From Dolomitihabitans soli (GTDB lineage: Bacteria > Actinomycetota > Actinomycetes > Streptosporangiales > Streptosporangiaceae): a stretch of 64,000 nucleotides of DNA. The position numbers and the translations under genes were made by a program. Positions 31,792 through 39,496 of this stretch are shown in pieces. Where the stretch lies: positions 62,001-126,000 of the forward strand of contig NZ_JAKNTW010000001.1 in NCBI RefSeq assembly GCF_022213955.1. Direction: 5' to 3'. Within the stretch, counting starts at the first letter, position 1. Every line of letters begins with the position of its first letter. The notes below the pieces were generated by a model. It worked only from the letters and a program-made list of their open reading frames with translations, had not been told where the DNA came from and did no database searches.

Positions 31792-31805
31792 ACCGACTGG
31801 TCGGT
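31792..31805. promoter_or_regulatory. TetR-type dyad ACCGAC-TG-GTCGGT
   Basis: Perfect 6-bp inverted arms with a 2-base centre, about 40 bases before the SDR start at 31753. The ACCGAC-n2-GTCGGT pattern is a common TetR operator form. It differs from the CAAGCGCTTG motif, so a second TetR regulator located elsewhere is implied. Confidence 0.5.
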
Positions 31806-31809
31806 TTCG

Positions 31810-33111
31810 TCAGACCCCCGGCAGCCGGCCGTTCCTGAACAGGTCGACGAAGATCTGGTGATCGGCCCTGGACCGGGCCCCGTAGGCGTGCGCGAAGTCG
31901 AGCAGCATCGCGACGAACCCCTCCTCCGCGCCGGTCACCGCCGCCACGATCGCCTCCTCCGTCGAGTAGTCGACCAGGTCGTGGCTGGACTCGTCGTCGG
32001 CCACCGCGTGCATCCGCGCCACCGCCCGCCCCAGCTCGCCGACCACCGAGGACAGCTCCGCCGGCTCGTCCACCTCGTCCCAGTCGAGATCCGCGGAGTA
32101 CGGCGAGACCTCGGCGACGAGTTGCCCCACGCCGTGCAGAGTGGTGTAACCCAGCCAGGGATCGGCGTACGCCTGCAGCGCCCGCTGCGACTCGGCGGTC
32201 CGGTGCCCCTGGTGCAGGAAGTAGCCGTGCACCTTCTCGTCGTCGATGTAGCGGGCCACGGCGGGCACCTGAGCCTGTTTGATGTAGAGGACGACGTCGT
32301 TCTCCAGCGCCTGGGTGGGCCCTTCGAGCAGCAGGTTGTACGACGGCAGCCCGGCGGAGCCGATGCCCACCCCATGGCGCAACGCGACGTCCTTGATGAC
32401 GTGCTCCACCGGCCGCGCCCCGCCCGGCAGCGTCGTCAGATAGTCGTGGAACGCCTCCTCGACCTCCCGCCTGGCGACCGCGTCGACCGGCCGCCGCCCG
32501 GCCATGACCGCGAACCGCCGGTCGTAGTCGTCGATCATGGTCTCCACGTCGAGCAGCGCGACCCGGGTGTTCAGCCGCGCGATCTGCAGCACCCGGTGCA
32601 GCACGCCGGTGGTGGTGTCGAGGGTCAGCGCGCCGATCGCGCCGTCCCCGCCCCGCGCGATCGCCGTCAGTTCGGTGAGGTAGGCGTGCGCGAAGCCGGT
32701 GACCAGCGCGCCGATCACCTCGTCGGAGAGCGCCTTGGCGTAGCCGATCAGCGCCACGCTGGCCGCGAACCGCTTGAGGTCCCAGGTGAACGGCCCGACG
32801 TACGCCTCGTCGAAGTCGTTGACGTTGAACACCAGGACCCCGGAGGCGTTCATGTAGGTGCCGAAGTTCTCCGCGTGCAGATCGCCGTGGATCCAGACCC
32901 TGCGGGTGCGTTCGTCGAGGAACGACTCGTCCGCGAACTCGCCCGCCAGGTCCGCGTAGAACAGGCACGCGCTGCCCCGGTAGAACGCGAACGGTGACGC
33001 CGCCATCTTCCGGAACTTCCGCCTGAAGGCCGCCGGGTCGCGATGGATCGAGTCGCCGAATTCGGTGAGCAGGACCTCGATGATGTGCGCCGCGCGCCGA
33101 TCGTCACCCAT
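31810..33111 (-). CDS. DUF2252 family protein
   Basis: A 433-residue DUF2252 protein (COG4320) with a distant protein-kinase/aminoglycoside-phosphotransferase-like fold. It has SPFAFYRGSACLFYADLAGE, the VWIHGDLHAENFGTY catalytic-loop-like motif and VFNVNDFDEAYVGPFTWDLK, which together look like the HGDxHxxN and DFD metal motifs of small-molecule kinases. Function is not established. The ATG at 33111 (GDDRRAAHIIEVLL) fits the family; upstream open frame is non-coding. It is a monocistronic gene between two regulated units. Confidence 0.9.
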   Translation of the reverse strand: MGDDRRAAHIIEVLLTEFGDSIHRDPAAFRRKFRKMAASPFAFYRGSACLFYADLAGEFADESFLDERTRRVWIHGDLHAENFGTYMNASGVLVFNVNDFDEAYVGPFTWDLKRFAASVALIGYAKALSDEVIGALVTGFAHAYLTELTAIARGGDGAIGALTLDTTTGVLHRVLQIARLNTRVALLDVETMIDDYDRRFAVMAGRRPVDAVARREVEEAFHDYLTTLPGGARPVEHVIKDVALRHGVGIGSAGLPSYNLLLEGPTQALENDVVLYIKQAQVPAVARYIDDEKVHGYFLHQGHRTAESQRALQAYADPWLGYTTLHGVGQLVAEVSPYSADLDWDEVDEPAELSSVVGELGRAVARMHAVADDESSHDLVDYSTEEAIVAAVTGAEEGFVAMLLDFAHAYGARSRADHQIFVDLFRNGRLPGV

Positions 33112-33188
33112 GGCTCGAACGCTAGGCGCAACGGACCGCTCACACCAGGTCCACTTCCGGCGCGCCGCCCGCCCCGGCCCCGCTCGCC

Positions 33189-34391
33189 CTACGGCGTGCC
33201 CGGTGTGCCTGGTATGCCGGGTGTCCGCGGCTCCTTCGGCAGGCCGAGCGTGCGTTCGGCGATGATGTCCCGCTGGATCTCGCTCGACCCCGCGTAGATC
33301 GTGTCCGCGCGGCTGAACAGATAGAGCCGCTGCAGGTCGTTCAGCTCGTACGGCCCGCCGTCCGCGACCAGCCCGGCCCGCCCCTGTACGGCCTGCGCCA
33401 GCTCGCCCAGCCGGCGGTGCCACTCCGACCAGTACAGCTTGGCGATCGACACCTCGGGCCCCGGCTCGCCGGCCGACACCGAGGTCATCGTGCGCAGCGC
33501 GTTGAAGCGCATGATCTTCAGCTCCAGCCAGGCGCGGACCAGCCGGTCACGCAGCACGGGATCGTCCGCGGCCCCGGTGCGGCGGGCGGTCTCGATCACC
33601 GTGCCGAGTTCGCGTCCGAAGCCGATCTGCTGGCCGAGCGTCGAGGCCCCGCGTTCGTGACCGAGGGTGGCCATCGCGACCCGCCAGCCCTCGCCCGGCC
33701 TGCCCACCACGTTGGCCGCCGCCGTGCGCGCCCCGTCGAAGAAGACCTCGCTGAACTCGCTGGTCCCGGTGAGCTGGACGATCGGGCGCACCTCCACGCC
33801 CGGCCCGGTCATCGGGACCAGCAGGTAGGACAGCCCCTGATGGCGGGTGGAGCCGGGTTCGGTGCGGGCGAGCACGAAGCACCAGTCGGCGACGTGGGCC
33901 AGGGAGGTCCACACCTTCTGGCCGGTGATCACCCAGTCGGCGCCGTCGAGCGCCGCCCGGGTGCGGACGCCCGCCAGGTCGGAGCCGGCGTCCGGCTCGG
34001 AGTAACCCTGGCACCACAGCTCCTCGCCCCGCTGGATCGGCGGCAGGAACCTGCGCTTCTGCTCCGGGGTGCCGTGGTCGAGGATGGTGGGGCCGAGCAG
34101 TCCTTCGCCGATGTGGCCGACCCTGCCGGGCGCGCCCGCCCTGGCGTACTCCTCGTGGAAGATCACCTGCTCCGCCAGGGTGGCGTCGCGCCCGCCGTAC
34201 TCCTTCGGCCAGCCCAGGCAGGTCCAGCCGGCCCGGCCGAGGTGGCGTTCCCAGGCGAGCCGCACCTCGTGGCCCTCGTGTTCGCGGCCGGGTCCGCCGA
34301 GGCCGCGGGCGTGCGCGAACTCGCCGGTCAGGTTGTCCTCCAGCCAGGCGCGGACCTCTTCTCTGAAGGTCGCGGCCGCGCTGAAGGTCAC
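33189..34391 (-). CDS. Acyl-CoA dehydrogenase (FadE-like)
   Basis: A 400-residue flavin acyl-CoA dehydrogenase. It shows WPKEYGGRDATLAEQVIFHE, the FAD/substrate motif CQGYSEPDAGSDLAG, VWTSLAHVADWCF and the C-terminal YAGSSEIQRDIIAERTLGLP. This is the arrangement of steroid/branched-acid type FadE proteins. The start is GTG at 34391, overlapping the flavin reductase stop as GTGA. The C-terminus ends in a proline-glycine tail (PGIPGTPGTP) that looks like a local repeat expansion. It forms an operon with the flavin reductase under operator copy 6. Confidence 0.93.
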   Translation of the reverse strand: MTFSAAATFREEVRAWLEDNLTGEFAHARGLGGPGREHEGHEVRLAWERHLGRAGWTCLGWPKEYGGRDATLAEQVIFHEEYARAGAPGRVGHIGEGLLGPTILDHGTPEQKRRFLPPIQRGEELWCQGYSEPDAGSDLAGVRTRAALDGADWVITGQKVWTSLAHVADWCFVLARTEPGSTRHQGLSYLLVPMTGPGVEVRPIVQLTGTSEFSEVFFDGARTAAANVVGRPGEGWRVAMATLGHERGASTLGQQIGFGRELGTVIETARRTGAADDPVLRDRLVRAWLELKIMRFNALRTMTSVSAGEPGPEVSIAKLYWSEWHRRLGELAQAVQGRAGLVADGGPYELNDLQRLYLFSRADTIYAGSSEIQRDIIAERTLGLPKEPRTPGIPGTPGTP

Positions 34392-34927
34392 GGCTGGAAG
34401 CGGCCGTAGCCGCCGCGGAAGAAGACCAGCGGGCCGCCCTCGGCGTGCGCGTCCAGCTCGTGCACCCGGGCGACGACGATCACGTGGTCGCCCGCCTGGT
34501 GCTCCGCCTCGATCGTGCACTCGATCCAGGCCAGCGCGCCGTCGAGCACCGGGTTGCCGCGCGGGGAGTCGCGCCAGCCCAGGCCGGCGAACTTGGCGCC
34601 GCCCCTGGCCGCCAGCCGGCCGGAGAGCTCCCGCTGGTGCTCGCCGAGCACGTTGACGCAGTGGGTCTCGGCCGCCCTGACCAGCGGCCAGCTCGTGCTG
34701 GTGTGCGCGACGCAGAAGGCGACGAGGGGCGGGTCGAGGGAGACGGAGGTGAAGGAGTTGGCCGCCAGCCCGCACGGCTCGCCGCTGACCGGGTCGATCG
34801 CCGTGATCGCGACGACTCCGGTCGCGAACCGTCCGAGCACGGACCTGAAGTGCAGGGGGTCCACGGGTGCGGGGTGCGGGCGCCCGTCGCCGTCCGGCGC
34901 GACCAGCCGGGCGGGGTGGGGTGTCAT
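34388..34927 (-). CDS. Flavin reductase family protein (HpaC/HsaB-like)
   Basis: A 179-residue flavin reductase with FRSVLGRFATGVVAITA, GLAANSFTSVSLDPPLVAFC and HCVNVLGEHQRELSGRLA, the standard split-barrel FMN-binding family. It supplies reduced flavin to a two-component monooxygenase. No oxygenase component is adjacent, but the two luciferase-like monooxygenases in this window share its operator and are possible partners (inference). HsaB of cholesterol catabolism belongs to the same family. The ATG at 34927 follows GGAGAG. It is first in the operon with the acyl-CoA dehydrogenase. Confidence 0.9.
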   Translation of the reverse strand: MTPHPARLVAPDGDGRPHPAPVDPLHFRSVLGRFATGVVAITAIDPVSGEPCGLAANSFTSVSLDPPLVAFCVAHTSTSWPLVRAAETHCVNVLGEHQRELSGRLAARGGAKFAGLGWRDSPRGNPVLDGALAWIECTIEAEHQAGDHVIVVARVHELDAHAEGGPLVFFRGGYGRFQP

Positions 34928-34974
34928 CGTCGCACTCTCCTCATCGGCGGTGCCGTCGCCGCACCGCGCACTAG

Positions 34975-34988
34975 ACCAAGCGCTTGCT
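34975..34988. promoter_or_regulatory. Candidate TetR (KstR2-like) operator, copy 6
   Basis: ACCAAGCGCTTGCT fits AnCAAGnnCTTGnT. Extended, it reads CCAAGC-gctt-GCTTGG, a perfect 6-4-6 inverted repeat. It lies 48 bases upstream of the flavin reductase start, in the divergent promoter shared with the Ltp2-like gene. Confidence 0.75.
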
Positions 34989-35033
34989 TGGACGATAGGG
35001 GCGGTCCCGCGGAGGTGTCAAGCTTGCCTTTCG

Positions 35034-35047
35034 GCCAAGCGCTTGCT
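35034..35047. promoter_or_regulatory. Candidate TetR (KstR2-like) operator, copy 7
   Basis: GCCAAGCGCTTGCT, with the exact core CAAGCGCTTG, ends 11 bases before the Ltp2-like ATG and 59 bases from copy 6. Two sites facing opposite ways in one divergent promoter argue strongly for real function. Confidence 0.72.
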
Positions 35048-35058
35048 TCGATTGCGTG

Positions 35059-36216
35059 ATGAACGGGCTGCGGGACCGCACCGCGCTGGCCGGCGTCGGC
35101 TACACCGGGTTCAGCAAGGACTCCGGCGTCAGCACCCTCACCCTGGCCTGCGAGGCGATCCTCGCGGCCCTGTCGGACGCCGGGCTCACCACGGACGACG
35201 TGGACGGCATCGCCACGCACCGGGTGGGCGACTCCGCCGCGCCCTCGGTGGTCGGTCCCGCGCTGGGCGTCCACGAGCCGTCGTGGTACCTCGACCAGTT
35301 CGGCGGCGGCAGCGTCTCGCACGCGGTGGTGGGCCAGGCGATGCTCGCCGTGGCGGCGGGGGTGGCGCGGACCGTCGTGTGCTACCGGGCGATCAACGCC
35401 CGGTCGGAGTTCCGGATGGGCGGCACCGGCCGTGGCGCGCCGCCCGGGCCGGAGGTGCAGTACCAGGCGCCCTACGGCTACGTCGCGCCGCCGCAGCAGT
35501 TCGCCATGTATGCGAGAGCCCACATGACGAAATATGGCACAAAAGCTGAGCATTTCGGGCAGTTGGCCGTAACGCAACGCGCGAACGCCGTACGCAACCC
35601 CCGCGCCCTGATGCGCACCCCCATCACCATGGACGACTATCTGGCCAGCCGCTGGATCGCCGAGCCGTTCCGGCTGCTCGACTGCTGCCTGGAGACCGAC
35701 GGCGCGTGCGCGCTGGTCGTCACGACCGCCGAGCGGGCCGCTGACCTGCGCCGGCCCCGCGTGCTCGTCTCCGCGGCGGCCTGGGGCGGCGGCGACTCGT
35801 TCCTGTCGGGCGGGCGCGTCGACACCACGGTCTCCGCCGCCGCGGAACTGGCCCCGCGGTTGTACCGGGCGGCCGGGATCGGGCCGGAGGAGGTGGACGT
35901 GGCCGAGATCTACGACTGCTTCACCTACTCGGTGATCGTCCAGCTTGAGGACTATGGGTTCTGCGCGAAGGGGGAGGGCGGGCCGTTCGCCGCCTCCGGG
36001 GCGATCGGGCCGGGCGGGCGGATCCCGGTCAACACGCACGGCGGATTCCTGTCCGAGGGCTACGTGCACGGTATCAACCACATCGCCGAGGCGGTATCCC
36101 AGCTCAGGGGAGACGCCGGCGAGCGCCAGGTGGCGGGGGCGCAGGTGGCCCTGTCCACCGCGCAGCCCGGCTACGTCCTGCCGGCCACCTCGGCGCTGAT
36201 CCTCAGAAGGGGCTGA
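35059..36216 (+). CDS. Thiolase-fold steroid side-chain aldolase-like protein (Ltp2 family)
   Basis: A 385-residue thiolase-fold protein with LAGVGYTGFSKDSG, CCLETDGACALVVTTA, AEIYDCFTYSVIVQLEDYG and NTHGGFLSEGYVHGINH. The tyrosines in YDCFTY and EGYVHG correspond to those I recall as catalytic in the Ltp2 retro-aldolase of cholesterol side-chain degradation. Such proteins need a DUF35 partner, and a DUF35 gene follows after two bases. The ATG at 35059 has a weak ribosome site, and operator copy 7 lies almost on it. Best guess: cleavage of a short acyl side chain from a CoA thioester. Codons around 35501-35580 are AT-rich. Confidence 0.88.
   Translation: MNGLRDRTALAGVGYTGFSKDSGVSTLTLACEAILAALSDAGLTTDDVDGIATHRVGDSAAPSVVGPALGVHEPSWYLDQFGGGSVSHAVVGQAMLAVAAGVARTVVCYRAINARSEFRMGGTGRGAPPGPEVQYQAPYGYVAPPQQFAMYARAHMTKYGTKAEHFGQLAVTQRANAVRNPRALMRTPITMDDYLASRWIAEPFRLLDCCLETDGACALVVTTAERAADLRRPRVLVSAAAWGGGDSFLSGGRVDTTVSAAAELAPRLYRAAGIGPEEVDVAEIYDCFTYSVIVQLEDYGFCAKGEGGPFAASGAIGPGGRIPVNTHGGFLSEGYVHGINHIAEAVSQLRGDAGERQVAGAQVALSTAQPGYVLPATSALILRRG
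35505..35580. other. Low-GC, rare-codon patch inside the Ltp2-like gene
   Basis: The 30 bases 35521-35550 contain 13 G/C (43%), and rare codons (TAT, AGA, AAA, ACA, CAT, GTA, CAA) cluster across about 75 bases. The frame is intact. The paralogue at 9169 uses normal GC-rich codons in the equivalent region. Confidence 0.55.
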
Positions 36217-36218
36217 TC

Positions 36219-36605
36219 ATGCGTCCGGTGCCCGACCGCGACTCCGCCGAGTGGTGGGCGGCGGTGCGGCGGCGCGAGCTGGCCGTACAGGAGTGTGCGG
36301 GGTGCGGGACGTGGCGCTTCCCCGCGCGGGCCTACTGCCCGGTGTGCCGGGCCCGGGAATGGCGGTGGCGGGTCACGGACGGCCGCGCGCGGGTGTCGAG
36401 CTGGATCGTCGCCCACCAGCGTTTCCATCCGGCTCTCGCGCCGCCGTACACCGTGGTCAGGGTGTGTCTCGCGCAGGCGCCCGGGTGTGTGCTGTACGGG
36501 ACCTGGGTCGGCGGTGGGGAGCCGGTGGCCGGTGAGCCGGTGCGGGCGGTCTTCACCGAGGTGGACGAGGGGCTCACGCTGATCGCGTGGGAGCCCGCCG
36601 GCTAG
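36219..36605 (+). CDS. DUF35 Zn-ribbon/OB-fold protein (ChsH2-DUF35-like partner)
   Basis: A 128-residue protein. The N-terminal rubredoxin-like zinc ribbon carries C-A-G-C and C-P-V-C knuckles (residues about 26-45) and is followed by an OB-fold with RVSSWIVAHQRFHPAL and LYGTWVGGGEP. Stand-alone DUF35 proteins bind Ltp2-type aldolases and are required for their activity. The gene begins two bases after the aldolase stop, so the two are made together. A strong hairpin follows at 36639. Acyl-CoA hydratase-fused versions exist, but this one is DUF35 only. Confidence 0.92.
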   Translation: MRPVPDRDSAEWWAAVRRRELAVQECAGCGTWRFPARAYCPVCRAREWRWRVTDGRARVSSWIVAHQRFHPALAPPYTVVRVCLAQAPGCVLYGTWVGGGEPVAGEPVRAVFTEVDEGLTLIAWEPAG

Positions 36606-36934
36606 GCCGACCAGAGGGGCCGATCAGAAGAGGGGAGAGTGCCCTGGCGGGCGTGGGGGACCCGCCAGGACACTTCCCTTTTCCCGGCGCGACGGCGCCA
36701 GGACCCCGGCGAGGGATGGGGTCCTGGGCCGTTGGGCCGCGCCGGGAGTCGGTGGGGATGACGGCCGTTGGCCGCGGTCGGCTCGGTGAGATCCGAGAGC
36801 ACGGACATGTCGTTCGCGTTGCTCTGGTAGGTGTGGGTGAGCCCTGACGGTGTGACGTGTAGCGCAGCGAACGCGTCACCTCGCCGGGGGTCGTGCCAGG
36901 GCAGGTACGGCGTACCCGCGCGGACCGGCAGCAT
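36602..36934 (-). CDS. Doubtful small hypothetical protein
   Basis: A 110-codon frame (ATG at 36934, preceded by a GAGGGGG run) has mostly G/C third positions in its first two thirds, for example GTPYLPWHDPRRGDAF and LTHTYQSNANDM. I do not recognise a family. Its last third crosses the terminator hairpin at 36639-36681, which argues against the full frame being real. The 468-base gap (36606-37073) has no other gene I can support. Confidence 0.25.
   Translation of the reverse strand: MLPVRAGTPYLPWHDPRRGDAFAALHVTPSGLTHTYQSNANDMSVLSDLTEPTAANGRHPHRLPARPNGPGPHPSPGSWRRRAGKREVSWRVPHARQGTLPSSDRPLWSA
36639..36681 (+). terminator. Hairpin terminator after the aldolase-DUF35 operon
   Basis: CCTGGCGGG (36643-36651) pairs perfectly with CCCGCCAGG (36661-36669), and GTG/CAC extend the stem past one mismatch. 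The loop is nine bases and a T-rich stretch (TTCCCTTTTCCC) follows. A good intrinsic terminator for the plus-strand operon ending at 36605. Confidence 0.75.
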
Positions 36935-37029
36935 TGGCCTTCACCCCCTCGCCGACCTTTCGATGGTTTTGTACCAACGTTTGGATAATGCGGGTCAACA
37001 GGGGGCGCGGTCAAGGCCTGAGTTTCACA

Positions 37030-37048
37030 CTAGAACCAGATCGTCTAG
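37030..37048. promoter_or_regulatory. Inverted repeat before GntR gene
   Basis: CTAGA (37030-37034) and TCTAG (37044-37048) are inverted arms with a 9-base spacer, 26 bases before the GntR start. This resembles HutC-type GntR operators and suggests autoregulation. Confidence 0.4.
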
Positions 37049-37073
37049 ATTCGTTGGCACAAAAGGGGTGAAT

Positions 37074-37823
37074 GTGGCACGGTCGACGCTGTACCAGCAG
37101 GTGGCCTCAGAGCTTCGCAGGGCCATCTACTCCGGTGACCTGGGTCCCGGGGACCAGCTTCCGACCGAAGCCGACCTCATGCACCTCCACCGGGTGAGCA
37201 GGAACACCGTCCGGCTGGCGCTGGGCGAACTGGTCAACGAGGGGCTGGTGACCCGCACCCCCCGGCGCGGCACCATCGTCCGCGACCGCCGCCCGCTGCT
37301 GATGTACCCCCAGCGCGAACTCCAGCCCCAGCCGGCCCACTCGCCCAGGGAGGCGTTCGGCTTCGCCGTGTCCCAGGAGGGCCGCGAGCCGAGCCAGAAG
37401 ATCGAGGTCTCGATCGTGGAGCCGCCGGAGGAGATCGCCATCCGGCTGGAACTGCCCGACCAGGGCCTGGCCGTGGTACGGCGCCGCCTGCGGTTCGTGG
37501 ACGGCCAGCCGTACAACACCAACGACTCCTACTTCCCGCAGGCGCTGGTGGCCGACTCCGAGATCGTCAGGCCGGTCGACATCATGCGCGGCGCCAATCT
37601 GGTGCTGGAGGAGCTCGGCCACCCGCAGGTGCGCGTCGTGGACGACATCTCGGCGCGGATGCCCACCCCGACCGAGGTCCGGCGGCTGGAGCTGGAGCCG
37701 GGTACGCCCGTCATCGAGTATCTCCGGGTCGGCTACGACGCCGACGACATTCCGGTCCGGGTGGCGATTTCGGTCCTGCCCGCGGACAAGCACCTGATCA
37801 GGTACGAGCTCAAGCGCCCCTGA
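37074..37823 (+). CDS. GntR-family regulator with UTRA domain (HutC subfamily)
   Basis: A 249-residue regulator. The winged helix spans residues about 3-70 (STLYQQVASELRRAIYSGDL, PTEADLMHLHRVSRNTVRLA) and is followed by a UTRA effector domain (QGLAVVRRRLRFVDGQPYN, LELEPGTPVIEYLRVGYD). GTG at 37074 with AAGGGG upstream is preferred; another GTG lies two codons earlier. UTRA domains bind small ligands such as sugar phosphates or histidine derivatives. No metabolic gene is co-transcribed, so the target is unknown. This type of HutC regulator is highly multiplied in actinomycetes. Confidence 0.92.
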   Translation: MARSTLYQQVASELRRAIYSGDLGPGDQLPTEADLMHLHRVSRNTVRLALGELVNEGLVTRTPRRGTIVRDRRPLLMYPQRELQPQPAHSPREAFGFAVSQEGREPSQKIEVSIVEPPEEIAIRLELPDQGLAVVRRRLRFVDGQPYNTNDSYFPQALVADSEIVRPVDIMRGANLVLEELGHPQVRVVDDISARMPTPTEVRRLELEPGTPVIEYLRVGYDADDIPVRVAISVLPADKHLIRYELKRP

Positions 37824-37955
37824 GCGGCACGCCCTCGCCCCTGACTGGCGTGGCTTCGCACCCCTGACAAGTTCGGCAAACGCACTCCTGACGTGCCACA
37901 AGAGTCTCCGATGCCCCGGTGGGCAGGCGCGAAGGGTGTTAGACACTTTCCCAAA

Positions 37956-37977
37956 AATCCGATTTGTACCACGGATT
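37956..37977. promoter_or_regulatory. Inverted repeat AATCCG-n10-CGGATT
   Basis: Perfect 6-bp arms at 37956-37961 and 37972-37977 lie in the AT-richer part of the gap upstream of the acetyltransferase gene. Spacing between dyad centres suits a dimeric regulator. No other feature is seen in 37824-38042. Confidence 0.4.
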
Positions 37978-38042
37978 CCGCCTGCCATCACCTGAACACA
38001 GTCCGTGTTCACTTCACCACATTTCGCAACAGGAGGCTCATC

Positions 38043-38642
38043 ATGCACCCCAGTCACGCCCTCAAGCGTCCGACCCTCACCCTCCGTAAGGCGGGGCACG
38101 CCGACCTGCCCGCGGCCCTCGCGCTGCTCGCCGAAGCCGCCGAGTGGCTGTACCGCCGCGGCGTGCGCCAGTGGCCGCGCGAGGGTTTCGGTCCCCAGCG
38201 CATCGAGCCGCTCATCGACGAGGGAGTCCTTTATCTCGCCGACGACGGTGCCGCGCCGGTGGCCGTGGTCGCCGTCGACGACCACGCCGACCCCGAGTTC
38301 TGGGCGTCCGCCGACGATCCCGGCGCCGCCCTGTACGTGCACAAACTGGCCGTATCCCGCAGCCTGGCGGGCCGACGGGTGGGCGACGCGCTGCTCGACT
38401 GGGCGGGCCTGCTCGCCCTCGCGTCCGGCAGGCGGTGGCTGCGCCTGGACTGCGCCAAGGACAACCACGGCCTCCAGGCCTACTACCGCAGGTCCTTCAC
38501 CCACGTACGCACGGTGGACCTGCCGCACCGCGCCTCCGGCGCCCTCTTCGAGCGCCGGGCCGGCGTCTCGGGCGAGGCCACGGGAGTGATTCTGCGCGAC
38601 CGTACGGCATGGCCGGCCACCCAGGTGCTGGTGGAGGTCTGA
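38043..38642 (+). CDS. GNAT-family N-acetyltransferase
   Basis: A 199-residue acetyltransferase. LTLRKAGHADLPAALALLAE opens the fold, LYVHKLAVSRSLAGRRVGDA contains the acetyl-CoA-binding R-x-x-G-x-G/A loop, and LRLDCAKDNHGLQAYYRR is the usual beta-6/alpha-4 region. The ATG at 38043 has a perfect AGGAGG site. The substrate is unknown; many such small GNAT proteins acetylate amines or antibiotics. It is alone between the GntR and CutC genes. Confidence 0.9.
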   Translation: MHPSHALKRPTLTLRKAGHADLPAALALLAEAAEWLYRRGVRQWPREGFGPQRIEPLIDEGVLYLADDGAAPVAVVAVDDHADPEFWASADDPGAALYVHKLAVSRSLAGRRVGDALLDWAGLLALASGRRWLRLDCAKDNHGLQAYYRRSFTHVRTVDLPHRASGALFERRAGVSGEATGVILRDRTAWPATQVLVEV

Positions 38643-38797
38643 ATGCGGCCCGAGCGCAGACCCGAGCGGAGGCCGGTGAGAGACAAGTCTGAGAAAAGGC
38701 CCAGGCGAAGGTCTGGGCGAAGGGCTGAAGGGAGATACCACGCCTTTTAAGGGTGCAAGCCGTACAGGTGGTAAACCCCACCCGATAGCCTCAAGTC

Positions 38798-39478
38798 ATG
38801 ACCGGATCGCTGCTTGAGGTGATCGCGCTCGACTTGCGCGACGCCATCGCCGCCGAGGAAGGCGGCGCGGACCGCCTGGAGATCGTCGCCGACATGGCGT
38901 CCGACGGTCTCACCCCGGCGGTCGGGACGGTCGCGGCGATCGCCAAGGAGTGCGCGTTGCCGCAGATGGTGATGCTACGGCCGGCCCCGGGGTTCACCGC
39001 CACCGACGAGGAGATCGAGGGCCTGCGGCAGAACGCGCGGGCCCTCGCGGAGGCGGGCGCGGCGGGGTTCGTGTTCGGCTTCCTCGACGCCGGGGGAGCC
39101 GTGGACCTCGTCGCGACCGAGGCGCTCATCCACGCCGTCGCACCGCTGCCGTGGACCTTCCACCGGGCCGTGGACCACGCCGCCAACGTCCAGGCGGCCT
39201 GGCGCGCGGTTCGCCTGCTGCCCAACCTCGCCACCGTGCTCACCGCCGGCTCTCCCGCCGGCGTGGGCGACGGCATGGCCACGCTGAAGACCCGCGCCGA
39301 CGCGGGCGACGCCCCGCTGATCCTGGTGGGCGGCGGCCTCCGGCGCGAGCACGTGCCCGTCCTGCTCGACTACGGCCTGCGCGCCTTCCACGTGGGCAGC
39401 GCCGTACGCGGCTCCTGGGCCGAACCCGTCGACGCGCGGCTGGTCCGCCTGTGGCGCGGATTCATCGACGCTCCTTGA
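38798..39478 (+). CDS. cutC: CutC-family protein (copper homeostasis protein homologue)
   Basis: A 226-residue TIM-barrel CutC protein with LEVIALDLRDAIAAEEGGAD, RLEIVADMASDGLTPAVG, MLRPAPGF, FGFLDAGGAVD and FHRAVDH. Length and motif order are standard. CutC was named for copper tolerance, but its biochemical role is uncertain. The ATG at 38798 has no ribosome site and a TAGCCT-like -10 box ends seven bases before it, so the mRNA may be leaderless. It converges on the DUF6986 gene. Confidence 0.9.
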   Translation: MTGSLLEVIALDLRDAIAAEEGGADRLEIVADMASDGLTPAVGTVAAIAKECALPQMVMLRPAPGFTATDEEIEGLRQNARALAEAGAAGFVFGFLDAGGAVDLVATEALIHAVAPLPWTFHRAVDHAANVQAAWRAVRLLPNLATVLTAGSPAGVGDGMATLKTRADAGDAPLILVGGGLRREHVPVLLDYGLRAFHVGSAVRGSWAEPVDARLVRLWRGFIDAP

Positions 39479-39496
39479 GCGTGCGGGCCCCTGCCG

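Noticed and set aside
36574-37014. Alternative 146-codon minus-strand frame upstream of the GntR gene
   Set aside because: It overlaps the better 36602-36934 frame and crosses the terminator hairpin. Composition is non-protein-like.
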